From positions 1,456,530 to 1,520,529 of the forward strand of contig NW_008709919.1 in NCBI RefSeq assembly GCF_000327385.1: a DNA stretch of 64,000 nt. The letters run 5' to 3'. Below the pieces are notes generated by a model. It ran no database searches. It worked only from the letters and a program-made list of their open reading frames with translations, and was not told where the DNA came from. The DNA is from Lottia gigantea (taxonomy: Eukaryota; Mollusca; Gastropoda; Lottiidae). The translations under genes were made by a program, and so were the position numbers. This document shows, one piece after another, positions 27,501 through 39,108 of the stretch; within the stretch, counting starts at the first letter, position 1; each line of letters begins with the position of its first letter.

Positions 27501-30500
27501 GAATCCTGTCACACCAACAATTATTGGTGAACGTAAAAGCCAACCCCATGCCACATCAACTCCAGTGACAAATGGTGTTTATGTTACAGAGAGTACACCA
27601 TCTAACTTATCTGGTTGGTTTTCATCCTTCAATATCTTCTTGTGGCCATTTTCAAATTGTATACCATCTGTTTCTATCTGATGCAATCCTGTATACAGTT
27701 GGGCTTGGCTTTTAATAATTTTTGTACATTATTTTAGTTGTAATTTCCAGAGTGTTCTTGAAAATTTATATTTTTATCTTCAGCTAACATATCTTCCTTA
27801 AAACTCAAATTTGTTGAAAATTTAGGAACCAATATAATACTCGAATTTGTTGCATTGTGAATCTGATTTTCAAAATATTTTCACCATAACATTCAGTTTC
27901 AACTCCCTTCTTTTAGACTTAAAAAACCTATATTTCAAATCAAAATATACTTAGTAGATCTGTTCATATTCCCATTTTAAGCAATACATGTGTCCTTACT
28001 AGTGATCAAAAAAGAAATTTGCAAACAACCGATACAAGAAAAAAAACTTAGCTAGTTTCCAGACAGGCTATTGGAAGACATAGACAAGTTATAAATAAAA
28101 TAAGAGACAGGAACACCCTATACCATGTTTTATATTCTAAAGAGTTTATTAATTGAATTATAGGTATTGATTCTGGATCAGGTACTGAAGATGAAACAGA
28201 TGATGAAGATTACAATGCAGAACAACAGGTTAGATAGTTTTACTGAATAACTAAAACATCTTTAGGGGATGCAGGTGTCTCAATATATGCTTTACCAGCT
28301 GATAGAGCATTATTTATATAACTTTTTGGAATAAGCATCTGAAGCCCTCCTGCAATTGAGCAACAAACATACCATGCCAATTTGGACTGTCAGGACTTCC
28401 AGGGCATAAATAACATTGCCCAATGCAGTTATAACCATTGGTACCATTATAAATGTTGATACTGCAGTCAGAACACTTTGAACAGTGTTTATGATTGATG
28501 AGCATAAATTATCAGGCAGTCAAAAAGCAAAATTTGACTGAACATGATTATAAGAAAAATTTTTAAAGCAGAGGGTAGTTATGCACCAAAATCTCAAAAA
28601 ACAAAACATGAAGACCTGCATTTAATTAGACCATGCCAATTGGTATAGAATGTGAAATTGGCTTAATATATTAACAATATTAACTATGTGGAATTGACAA
28701 TTCAATAGCAATTTTTTAATTTACTTACAGGATAATAAATCTCTAGATAGAAAGCCAGAAATTAATTTCGGAAGATTTTATAATAAAAGTTATCTAAAAG
28801 ATAATGAAGATAAAGGTTACTTAAAAAGATCTTCACAAAATCTGATAGAAAAAAAATCTACTATTCCGTCTTTTATAAAACCAGGTAAGTTATTCCCCTG
28901 GAAACCAGACAAAAGGTACCCCTGTCACTCTTAAAGAAATTTCATTGTCCTGCTCAGAGGATATTAAAGTCTTTATTGTATTACTTTTTCCAAATCAAGG
29001 AATTTGGGCACATATAACAAAAAATGGAATATACCAGGTATAATATAATATAACACACTTGTTCTTTAATAACAAAGATCTGCGCTTTTACGAGCTTTCG
29101 AACAGTACCTAAAAGTCAAAATGACCAAATATGGCATATACAAGGATTCAAGCGGTCACCCGCTATGTTCTGATGTGTTTTCTGTTATATAAGTTCTCTC
29201 TGCTTCTCTATTACATTTAATTTCTTTGCGGAATTTGTTTCAGCAAATTTTTCCTATAGTCAAGATAAGCCTGAATTTTTAAAAACTAAGAAAGGAAGTG
29301 GAATGATGGCTTTAGGTAAGAATGTTTCTCAATTTGAAGCTGTAGTTTAATTGAGATTTACTGATAGTGTGATGTATGTCTTTGTAACATTAGCAATAGC
29401 TGCCAATAATGAGTTTGGGAGCAATTCCATTTTCCTCTGTACTGATAATCCTGCACTAAATATCACACAAGTCACTGTACTGATAATCCTGCACTAAATA
29501 TCACACAAGTCACTGTACTTTGCCTAATTGCACTTTAGTACATCTTCATGGAGTTTGGGCTGTTAAAGTGAAATCATTTTTGGGAAGCCAATTTTCATTG
29601 ATTTCTTTGGTCAGACAAAATTACAGAATTTATAGGGGATGTGGTTTTAATAATGAATATACCATGAACAAAACATGAGTTCAAACCCAATAACAAAATA
29701 TTGGTAGTAATCCACAGTCTTGTCCATGAATTATGGTATATGGTTTAAATGGCTATGAGTATACCAGGAACATGAGTTCACACTCTATAACTATAACAAA
29801 ATATTGGTAGTAATCCCCAGTCTTGTCCATATATTAGGGTTCGGGTTTAAATGGCTATGAGTATACCAGGAGCTCAGTTCAGTTCAGACTCTTAAAACAA
29901 AATTTTTGGTAGTAATCCCCAGTACCATATATTTATTGATAAAGGTTTGTGGTAAAGATATGAGTTCAAACTTTTTGGTTGTGATCTTGATTGGGCTCTG
30001 TGTAATTTTCAGCATCTACTAAGAGAGTTGTTAAAGTACATCATAAACCTACAGCTTGTGATTTAAAGAATGAAGAAGCTGTTAAATTAAGTATGTATCC
30101 TGCTGGTAAACCTCGAGAAGCTAATGAACCAGAGAAAATAGAAAGAGATGACTGGCCTGGTCCTGCTTCACCTGCTGCATTATTACCAGAAATATGTAGG
30201 TTCTTTAGCATCATGTTGTATCAATAAACCAAGCACCAACGATCCGAACTGCAAATTGAAACCCAAAATCTATAACATTTCAGCTAATGAACTTTCCCTA
30301 TTAAATAGTATCATTCCCACTGATTATAGCAAAATGATTTTTTGCCAATTGGACATTTTTTAACTACCTGTGATATCTGATCTCAAATTCTCAAAAAGGC
30401 CAATTATTTATACTTTGACTTAATAGAAGTAACAATTAATGCCAGTTATATTAACAGCAGTTCCTAACACTAGATCAGACCATTTTGAAAAGTAAACAAT

Positions 30501-33500
30501 CTAATTTCTTGCCATTTGTAATATGCTAAAACCTAAAACAGTAGCTAAGCTCCTAACTGTGATTGTAATGTATGGACTTCATTATACAACTACACTTGAT
30601 TGACAGCTATAGTCTCATTTGTGTCGATTGTGACTTCAAGGGAGGTAACTTTGTAGAAAAACAATAAAAAATACAAAATTGAGGCCAGACACACTTCAAG
30701 GGAGATAATTAGGTGAAATTTTACTAATTTATAATTGAAAATTAATATTTTCAATTGAAATATTCTTGTAAAATTGTAATTTTCTTGATGGAAGTCAAAA
30801 ATTCATATAATAGGTTATTTTATAAGAATTGACAATGTTTTTATAAAATATAGGTCAGTATTATCTTGCTTAGATTAAGGGAGATAACAATGTTTCAATT
30901 TGTAAATGTAAACAAATGAGTACCATTTGGCCTCTTTAGACTAAGGATATTTAAATAAACACTTATAATAGCTTATTAACAGATTATTAAAGCACCTATG
31001 AGCATATGTTAATAAGTCTTAAGGGGGTCTGGGTCTGGAATATTTTAAGAAAAAGACCACCATTTCAGTTGATCTAAGACACTCCCACCTTTGGCTTCAA
31101 CACTGATAAGGTTAAGAACAGTAGATTATTCAGCTTGATCTGATTTGACTCATTAGCTCAACAACATTAAGACATTAAACTTGATTTGATTTGTTCCAGT
31201 AACTCAATATTCCAAATAGGCTATTTAGCTTCATTTGACTTCTCATTAGCTCAGCAACTGTAATAGAACAGTATGATATTAGGCTTGATTTGACTGATTA
31301 GCTCAACAAGGTATAGACCATTATGAAATTTAGCTTCATTTGACTTCTCATTAGCTCAACAACTGTTATAGAACAGTATGATATTAGGCTTGATTTGACT
31401 CATTAGCTCAACAAGGTATAGAACAGTAGGACATTAAACTTGATTTGATTTGTCCCATTAGCTCAATAGTTCAAAAAGGACATTTAGCTTCATTTGACTT
31501 CTCATTAGCTCAACATTTTGATTTGATTTCGACTCCTTGTTAGCTCAATAAGTTAGGTTTTAAGCTTGATTTAAATTGATTTCTCATTAGCTCAGTGGGA
31601 TATTTGACTCCTCATTAGCTCAACAAGGTATAGAACATTTGACTTCTCATTAGCTCAACAATTTGATTTGATTTTGACTCCTTATCAGCTCAATAAGGTG
31701 TATAGGATTTTAAGCTTGATTTAATTTGACTTCTCAATAGCCCAGTAAGACATTTAGCTTTGACTTCTCATTAGCTAGGTTGTTTATCAACAAGGTATAG
31801 AACATTTGACTTCTCATTAGCTCAACAATTTGATTTGATTTTGACTCCTTATCAGCTCAATAAGGTATATAGGATTTTAAGCTTGATTTAATTTGACTTC
31901 TCAATAGCCCAGTAAGACATTTAGCTTTTACTTCTCATTAGCTCGGTTGTTTATCAACAAGGTATAGAACAGGTTACTAAGCTCGATATTTCTTTGACAG
32001 TACGTGAAAGAAGAAGAAGTCGCGGAGAAGAAGATGAGGAAGATGAAGAAGGCCTATTAGTGATCAATGATCCCAAAATTAAAAGAGAATTAGAAGAAAT
32101 GACCAAATTAAAAGATAAATCTGGAATAGGTTCTGTTATTTATAAGGAACTTGAAGAAAGAAAAGCATTACCAGTACAGCCATTAAACCCGTGGAAGTCA
32201 TCCCGAGTACCAAGTGCCAAGTATGAACCTAGATATTGTACCCGATATCAATCTCCTATGTTTGCTTGTAAGTAAAAAAATTATTTACATGGTAAGAGAA
32301 AACCTGTCGTATTCGAATAAGCCATGATTCATAAAGGGTTTAAAGCCATAGTATATAAACCACAGAGAATTGTAGCTCCGTTGTGTCATCCTGATTTCAA
32401 GTCTGGCATCTTTGGTTGCTGTGAATCAAGACAAAGTATTCGAACAAGCCAATACAGTTGATCAATCATGATATTATGTCCACAATGTTATCCTAAGGGT
32501 TCGTGAGTAAGACTCAGGTTCAGAGTTAGATCCTTGTATTATTCAAGATAGTATCTTAACATTTTTAGACCATGTTTTCTCTGTGATGTGATGCAGGTCT
32601 GCGGAGTTGACAGTCATGGAAAAGCGTTTTGTCCAAAAGGACAATAAATTGAGGCTCCAAGTGTTACTCAGAATGGTTAGGATTGCTATAGTTAAAAAAT
32701 ATAAAAAGGGAATAGAATTGGCCTCTTGCATGGTGTAAAAAAGGAGACATACAACTCATTTCATTAATGTACCGTCATCCCAGCAAATAAAAATTATCTA
32801 AAAACCTTAGGATGATTTAAACTTTCGTTCATAACCAGAACTGATTGAAAAGTGGTTTCCAAGCCATTGTATGTAAAAAAAAACTTCAGTCAATATCTGT
32901 AGAAAAACTCATTGGCCTTGAATCCAAAATATGACACTCTGATTATTGTTCTTTATTTCAGCACCATCTAGATTTTTAGATTACACAAGAAGATCTTGGG
33001 ATGATTGTGATATAAGAGGTTATAGATCTTTAACAACATTAGCTAATTTACCCAGTAAGTTTCTGTATGTTCTCTACAGCCCTATATACCAGGCTGAAAC
33101 GCCACATAGGCAATATCGTTATTAGAAATTTCAGTGGAATTCTGGTTTTGGGTGTGGGGTGGTTTCTTTCTTAACATTGTGTTAAAATTAACTATCCTTT
33201 CATATACAGATTTATCATTATAAAATCATTCTTAGTTTTTCTTAGAATGTCAATAGAGCGAGTCCTTATTTATGATAATCATTTGGTTCATCTGATTTTA
33301 AAAATTAGACCATCACTGAATGTTATATGTCTCATTTCAGTACCTAAACCAGGATATGGACCTAGTTATGGTTTAACCCCTAGAGCTACCACTCTTCCAT
33401 TGTCTGGTGCATATGGTGCTAGAGATGATTATGTAAGTATGATTTTAGTTTGAAGAAGTATCCTGTGCCGTCCCAGAAAAACGATCTTAGACCACTTTTA

Positions 33501-36257
33501 AATTGAATGAAAGCAGGCATTTCATTAAATTCTTAACATAGAGATCATTTGCCAGCTGTTCAGGGAAAGGATTCTCAATACAGAGGTTGTGTTGCTATAA
33601 ATTTGAAATCAATCTAGTTAAAGCCCAGCTAAGCTCCTCCCATTCATTTATACAATAAAAAGATGAAAAGAAACTTGATATTGTTATATACACCATTATA
33701 ATCCTGACTTTCTGACAAAATTTTAGGTCATTTGAATGTCTGTAATAATATTGATAAAGACATTAAATGATACTCTTTATAATAGTTATTATTATGTTGA
33801 TACATATTCTATTTTTAGTATCATTTAGATTTTGAAGATAGGGACCAAGAGAGACCTGGTAAGATATATCACTTTTAACCCTTTGAATACTGAGTGAAAA
33901 TCATATTTAATGTAATCAAAGTAATCAAAGATATCATAAAAAAACAATACATGTTAGAGTCAATTTTATTGGTTTATCATCTTCAGGAGCTAGAAACCAT
34001 TGCGAAGAACAATTTCATCAGATCATGGATGTCAAGTGGAATATTGTCTTCAATGTCAAATTGTGGTCTAGGATGATCAAACAATACAAAAAAAATTGAA
34101 ATTACTGAATAAAAAAACACTTTGAGCGTAAAATATAAGATGAATATGTAAATCATGTTTTTTTTTCTTCTTTGTAGATTTAAGCGTTCCAGATCATGCA
34201 AGGGTAAGTATAATACAACATTACCAAATAATATCCTTTGAAGATTATGAAATTTCTAGTATTTGGTTTAGGTGATGGAAATGACTTCTTTACTTTTGGA
34301 CTAAATGTCCCTAAAACAAGTAATGAATTTGTATGAAATAAAAGATCCAAAAATTCTATTTTGCAGAATGAAGGAAGAGTACAAGAATTTGTTGAAGGGC
34401 CATCGATATCAGTACTTAAATTACAGAAAAGTACTTGGCATACTGAAGCTGAACCTAGGGTAAGAGTACCAACTTCTGGATGAAAACTTTTTGACAAACT
34501 TGACCTCTATACCAACCCCATTTAACATATTTCAGCTGTCTGATAAAGTAAAAAAAAAACAGCTATTTAAAAAAGAAAAAAAAAACAGCTGTCTGATAAA
34601 GTTAAAAGATAAGCTGTCTAGAAAGGAAACACAATTCAGTTGTCTGAAAAGTAAACACAATTCAGCTGTCTGATAAAGTTAAAAAAAATAAGCTGTCTAG
34701 AAAGGAAACACAAATCAGTTGTCTGATAAAGTTAATAAAATAAGCTGTCTAGAAAGGAAACACAATTCTGTTGTCAGGTAAAGTTAAAAAATAAGCTGTC
34801 TAGGAAGGAAACACAAATCAGTTGTCTGATAAAGTTAATAAAATAAGCTGTCTAGAAAGGAAACACAATTCAGTTGTCTGATAAAGTTAATAAAATAAGC
34901 TGTCTAGAAAGGAAACACAATTCAGTTGTCTGAAAAGTAAACACAAATTCAACTTCCTTGAGTGGCATTTAGTAATTGATGATATTAACACGAACACAAT
35001 TATATGGATAACAATTACTTTAATAAATAACTTNNNNNNNNNNNNNNNNNNNNNNNNNNNNNNNNNNNNNNNNNNNNNNNNNNCTTATAAAGTAAGAAAA
35101 ATCAGCTGTCTAGGAAGTAAACACAATTCAGTTGTCTGATTATGATATAATTAGTAAAGTCTTATTAGTAAAAAAAATTCACTTGTCTGATTGTATAAAA
35201 ATATTTCTGCTGTCTGATTATGTAATATTTTTTTACAGATGTCTGATTATGTAATATTTTTTTTACGGGTGTATTATTATGTAATACTGTTTACAGCGGT
35301 CTGATTATATAATATTTTTTACAGGTGTATGATTATGTAATATTTTTACAGATGTCTGATTATGTAATATTTTTGACAGATGTCTGATTATGTAATATTT
35401 TTTACAGATGTCTGATTATGTAATATTTTTTTTTACAGCTGTCTGATTATGTAATATTTTTTACAGATGTCTGATTATGTAATATTTTTTACAGCTGTCT
35501 GATTATGTAATATTTTTACAGATGTCTGATTATGTAATATTTTTTACAGATGTCTGATTATGTAATATTTTTTACAGATGTCTGATTATGTAATATTTTT
35601 TACAGATGTCTGATTATGTAATATTTTTTACGGGTGTATTATAATGTAATATTGTTTACAGCGGTCTGATTATGTAATATTTTTTACAGCTGTCTGATTA
35701 TGTAATATTTTTTACAGCTGTCTGATTATGTAATATTTTTACAGATGTCTGATTATGTAATATTTTTTTTACAGGTGTATGATTATGAGAGATTAAAAGT
35801 GACAAATTTTGATTTACCAAAAGATGTGGATAGAGATATGTTAGAGGTAAATATAACTGAAGATATTTTAAATATACCTTTGGGCTACTCAATTCGAGAG
35901 TTGTGCACTTTCAAAATATTGGAATTAACTGAACATTCAATAAAACAAGTTAGAACAAGTTAGAGTTCAGAACATGTCCAACTTGTGCTGAAAAAATAGT
36001 AGTTGTAGAACGGACAGAACAATCCACTCAATCCAGGTAGAAATGATGAGCTTTCTGCCTTCTGGACTATTCCTCTTAGCAAAATTAATCGATATTATTA
36101 TAGAAAAAGATTTAATTTTATGACTTATATATAATTATTTCAGATACATTTAAGTGATGAAGATTTTGACAATTTAATTAAAATGCCAAGAGATAAGTTC
36201 TTCAAGCTAGCTGAATGGAAACGAAATGATATAAAGAAAAAATTAGATCTCTACTGA
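24588..36257 (+). CDS. Dematin/ABLIM-family actin-binding protein with villin headpiece
   Basis: Fourteen coding exons: 24588-24591, 27269-27613, 28164-28228, 28731-28884, 29244-29315, 30013-30195, 32001-32267, 32962-33054, 33341-33432, 33819-33858, 34178-34203, 34367-34459, 35775-35846, 36144-36257. They join in one frame of 539 residues. Residues 1-110 are low complexity; the middle has the family block KPREANEPEKIERDDWP, then an acidic run RGEEDEEDEEG and NDPKIKRELEEMTKLKDKSG, which aligns with dematin's PxKIExDYWP and acidic regions. SAKYEPRY, RYQSPMF and RRSWDD follow. Residues about 479-539 are a villin headpiece (YERLKVTNFDLP ... LAEWKRNDIKKKLDLY), an F-actin-binding unit. No LIM domains are seen, so it resembles dematin or a short ABLIM isoform. 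The 4-base coding exon ATG-G with a GTAAGT donor is inferred; it joins to give MGQKNGR, a possible N-myristoylation start. The exon 2 donor (GTTGGT) is weak. Family is certain; the first exon and exon 2 donor are less so. Confidence 0.88.
26231..26350. repeat. Inverted repeat (hairpin) in dematin intron 1
   Basis: The left arm reads TAGGAACACTA then GGATATACTACTCCTTTC, and the right arm reads GAAAGGAGTAGTATATTCAT then TGTTCCTA. They form an imperfect stem of about 33 bp with a loop of about 46 bases. It is probably a small MITE; no target duplication was identified. Confidence 0.65.
26435..27262 (+). repeat. Pair of direct repeats, the second next to the exon 2 acceptor
   Basis: TATTTCAAATATAAAAATAA followed by GAAGTGAATATT near 26437 recurs as TATTTCAAATATAGAAATAA followed by GGAGGGAATATT near 27224. 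The second copy leads directly into the acceptor TATATTTTAG of exon 2. About 780 bp separates the copies. Confidence 0.6.
27042..27142. mobile_element. MITE-like element of about 100 bp (terminal inverted repeats TTCCTTG...CAAGGAA)
   Basis: The left end TTTTCCTTGGAATCACTTAA is an imperfect inverse of the right end ACTAAATGCCACTCAAGGAA. The interior AATTATATGGATAGCAATTA is shared with a second copy at about 34952-35033. No coding capacity. Confidence 0.55.
29420..29520 (+). repeat. Direct tandem duplication of about 38 bp in dematin intron 5
   Basis: CTGTACTGATAATCCTGCAC and the following AAATATCACACAAGTCA occur twice in succession. Confidence 0.85.
29640..29960 (+). repeat. Three diverged copies of a unit of about 110 bp in dematin intron 5
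   Basis: Each copy contains ATACCA(T/G)GAAC, GAGTTCA, AAAATATTGGTAGTAATCC and CAGTCTTGTCCAT, followed by TTTAAATGGCTATGAGTATA. The third copy is partly degenerate. Confidence 0.75.
30630..30720 (-). repeat. Dispersed CCCTTGAAGTG motif, intronic copies
   Basis: CTTCAAGGGAGGTAACTTTG near 30640 and CACTTCAAGGGAGATAATTA near 30690 match, in inverse orientation, the repeats at 58-59 kb. They probably mark the ends of a small dispersed repeat family. Confidence 0.55.
31090..31995 (+). repeat. Tandem/compound repeat filling the 3' half of dematin intron 6
   Basis: Repeated blocks combine GCTTGATTTGACT, TTTGACTTCTCATTAGCTCA and AACAAGGTATAGAACA, with a higher-order duplication of about 180 bp (compare 31630-31800 with 31805-31985). 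Each block contains a pyrimidine-rich stretch ending in TTAG. The last partial unit (AACAAGGTATAGAACAG, AAGCTCGATATTTC) runs into the true acceptor TTTCTTTGACAG at 31989-32000. Confidence 0.85.
34500..34970 (+). repeat. Tandem repeat, unit about 60-70 bp, in the dematin intron before the headpiece exons
   Basis: Units contain GCTGTCTAGAAAGGAAACAC, AATTCAGTTGTCTGATAAAG and TTAATAAAATAA. Around seven copies occur with internal deletions. The array begins about 40 bases after the donor of the exon ending at 34459. Confidence 0.85.
34952..35033 (+). mobile_element. Second copy of the 27-kb MITE-like element, cut by an assembly gap
   Basis: CTTCCTTGAGTGGCATTTAG is followed by AATTATATGGATAACAATTA and ACTTTAATAAA, matching the termini and interior of the element at 27042-27142. 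The right end is missing because the sequence runs into Ns. Confidence 0.6.
35034..35083. other. Assembly gap of 50 N
   Basis: A run of 50 undetermined bases lies between two tandem arrays in an intron. Its round length suggests a placeholder of unknown true size. Confidence 0.98.
35190..35774 (+). repeat. Tandem array of 3' splice-site cassettes before the first headpiece exon of the dematin-like gene
   Basis: The real junction is TTTTTTTTACAG followed by the exon GTGTATGATTATGAG (exon from 35775). Upstream about twenty units of 28-31 bp have the form TTTTTACAG then (A/C/G)TGTCTGATTATG then TAATA. One unit near 35323 carries ACAGGTGTATGATTATG, identical to the true junction. Each unit therefore copies the pyrimidine tract, the AG and about 13 exon bases. 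Confidence 0.92.
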
Positions 36258-36396
36258 AGCTTTGAGATCATGAAATACACATTGGTGATATTCTTAATTC
36301 AACCATTTCAGATCTGCTTTAATACATTTGATACAAGTATATAGCCGAACAAAAATATTTGGGTACATTTAGGGACTTTTTAAACACGCACAAGGC

Positions 36397-36630
36397 CAGT
36401 CTATTTTTATTTAGGGTAGAATATATTGTTATTGAAAGATCACAATCAACTTCTTTAGTGTCGTTTACTACTTAGACTACCCTAAAATAAAAATGGACTG
36501 TTCGTCCAAACATACTGGAGCAGTCTATTTTATTTTAAGGTAAAATATATAGTAATTAAAACTGTACAAGTCATTTTCTATTGTGCTATAACTATCTTCA
36601 CTACCTAAAGTGAAAGTGAACTGGCTGTAC
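36397..36630. repeat. Two adjacent hairpin-forming elements (CAGTCTATTTTATTTTAAGG family)
   Basis: The first runs from CAGTCTATTTTTATTTAGGG to its inverse CCCTAAAATAAAAATGGACTG region (stem about 24 bp). The second runs from GAGCAGTCTATTTTATTTTA to CTACCTAAAGTGAAAGTGAA. Both have the size and layout of small MITEs without coding capacity. Confidence 0.75.
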
Positions 36631-38828
36631 TAATGGTTTGAATTGTCAAAAGAGGTGTGCAAATATTTTTGCTGGACTAAACTTGTATGTGCATTTTGAA
36701 TATCTTTGCACGATTTTCCACAAACAAACTTGGTGAATCTAGCTTAACTCTGTGGTATTTTAGTGGCTTACCAGCTTTTTATGTTTTAAAGCAATTTGTG
36801 ATGATCTTGTACAAATATTTTTTTTAAAGCAATCAGGGACCTTTTTCTCGAAAACTTAAATAAGTTAAAATCCAGATTTTTAGAAATATAGTCATCTGAT
36901 TGGATAATAAAACTAAATTTAAAATCAATTCTCGTGATTGACCAATCAAATGATTGTAACACTAAAGTTAAGTTTTCCAGAATAAGGCCCCAGGGCATTG
37001 CTTTTTATGTAAAAAAATAATGCATTTTAATCATCCATGCATAAATCTTTAAATATCTGACTCTCATCATTGCTTCCCTATGCAAATTTTATTTTTTCAA
37101 ACGACATGTATTTTAAGGTAATTCTGATTTTGACAGAAGTATCCTATCAAGTTATGTATCCCTAAGATTACATGAATCAGATAAGAAATTGTATGAATGT
37201 AGCCAATTTAAAATGGTGGATGGCCTTTTTTTGACTTTCCAAGAACAACTGGAGAGCGACAAAATAACCTAGTTACAATTCCTTCTGTCTTGCTTTTGTT
37301 TGTGAAGCTAATTTTATGTAAATAGTCAACAACGTCAATCTAAGACTATCATTAGTATTTTACATTTTTGTTTATTGAAAAACATCAGAAAATAATACGA
37401 AGGTGTAACAAATGTTAATTTGTATGGAAAAAGAAATTTTCATATCAACTCATTTAGTGCATAGTGTTTCGGTTGGGAGGAATTAAGACAGAAACAGACA
37501 ACAGACTTTTATAGGGACAAAAACCTTTCAAGTCCTTTTTGCACCATGCAAGACTTGTGGTTTAACTAAATGGAATTCTTATGACAATGCTGCAAATGAA
37601 AACATGAACACTGAAAGAAATTGTAAAGAGTTTTTATATATTTTTATGTGTATCTGGGACAGTTTGCACCAATCCAATTTTCAGTCCAATGTTTGTGGTT
37701 CCTGTAATTATGACTTATTAATTCTTAGCAGCTTCTGCAATAGTGACTTCATAAGAGGCTTAGTTGTAGTGGAATCGCAAAGCCCACAGACATCTGTGCT
37801 ATCATTGTCCCTAATACACATAAAAAGTTAAAATAATTTTTGTTTTCAATGGACAGTCTGTCGTCTGCAACTAACTTTATATAGTCTGCTACTGCAACTC
37901 ATGTTATTTACTGTTATTTGTTATACTTAGATTTCAAGTACCCAGTGCAATCATTTTGTATATAAATTACATGTTATTTCACTCTCATTAAGCTAATTAG
38001 GCTATGTTCACACTGGTTGTGAAAATGTATATTGCTTTTGTTGTGTTTTAGTTGTTTTGTTTTGTTTATTTTTCGAATTTTTTTAATTATTTGGAATTGG
38101 GGGATTTTCTTGTTCCGTTTTGACAGTTTTATACCAATGGTAAATCTAGAAATTTTCAGTGAGCAATTTTGATGCCAAGTTATTGGGATATATATATATA
38201 TCTAGAGTCTTGATTCTCCAGCAATTCAACAACAGCTGCAATGAAATTTTATGTTATGTGTATTTAAAACCGCCTTTATATCATATCTATTTGCAATATT
38301 ATGTTATTATACTTAAAGTCATTTGATGATTTAGTCTTAATACTGCCCTGTATATTTTTTATGCACGCTTATTGAAAATGAAATCGACCTGTCTCTTTTG
38401 CTACAAGGTAACAATAGAGGTTTTTAAGTTTTGTATATGTATTGGTGAATACATAGTCCTGGTGATAGTGACGTCATATTCTGGAATTTCAGGAATCTCT
38501 GATGGAACATTCAGAATGGTGCATTAAAGACATCAAGTACAAAGGCTTAAAAACCTACACTGTTAAGTAACTTGAGAACGAAGGGATGTTATTTTTTCAC
38601 TAAATTTTGGCCTTATTGTAGTAGGTAAGCGATCAGAGGAACGCTTGAAATTGGCTGCTTAGTCACGGTGATTGATTAAGGAATAAAATTATAAATAATG
38701 CACCCAAATAATGTATAACTATAAAAAATACCATTGTGTAACTATAGGAAGTACCATAAGTTATTTTGTCAAGATAGTAGTTGGGAGAAACATCCCTTTA
38801 TAGTCAATCAAAGATTTTTTTTGCAGAT

Positions 38829-39108
38829 GGAGTGGTCCACTTTATTTTTAGGTAGTTTATATAACACAATGTGTCTGATATTGCCTAATAAGAGAGTCAA
38901 TTACTCCCTATTCCATCTCAAAGTAAAGTGGACTGCTCGTTCAGATGTTAAGATAAACATCCCTTTACAATTAAACTAAGATAGTTGGGCACATGGAGCA
39001 GTCTACTTTATTTTAAGGTAGCTACTTATGAACACAATATGTCCAGCTAGGTCAAATACAGTGTCAATAACTCTCTAAACCACCTCAATATAAAGTGGAC
39101 TACTCCTG
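38829..39108. repeat. Two further hairpin elements of the same family
   Basis: One runs from GGAGTGGTCCACTTTATTTT to AAAGTAAAGTGGACTGCTC, the next from GGAGCAGTCTACTTTATTTT to ATAAAGTGGACTACTCC. Each is about 110 bp with imperfect 25-30 bp arms. Confidence 0.75.
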
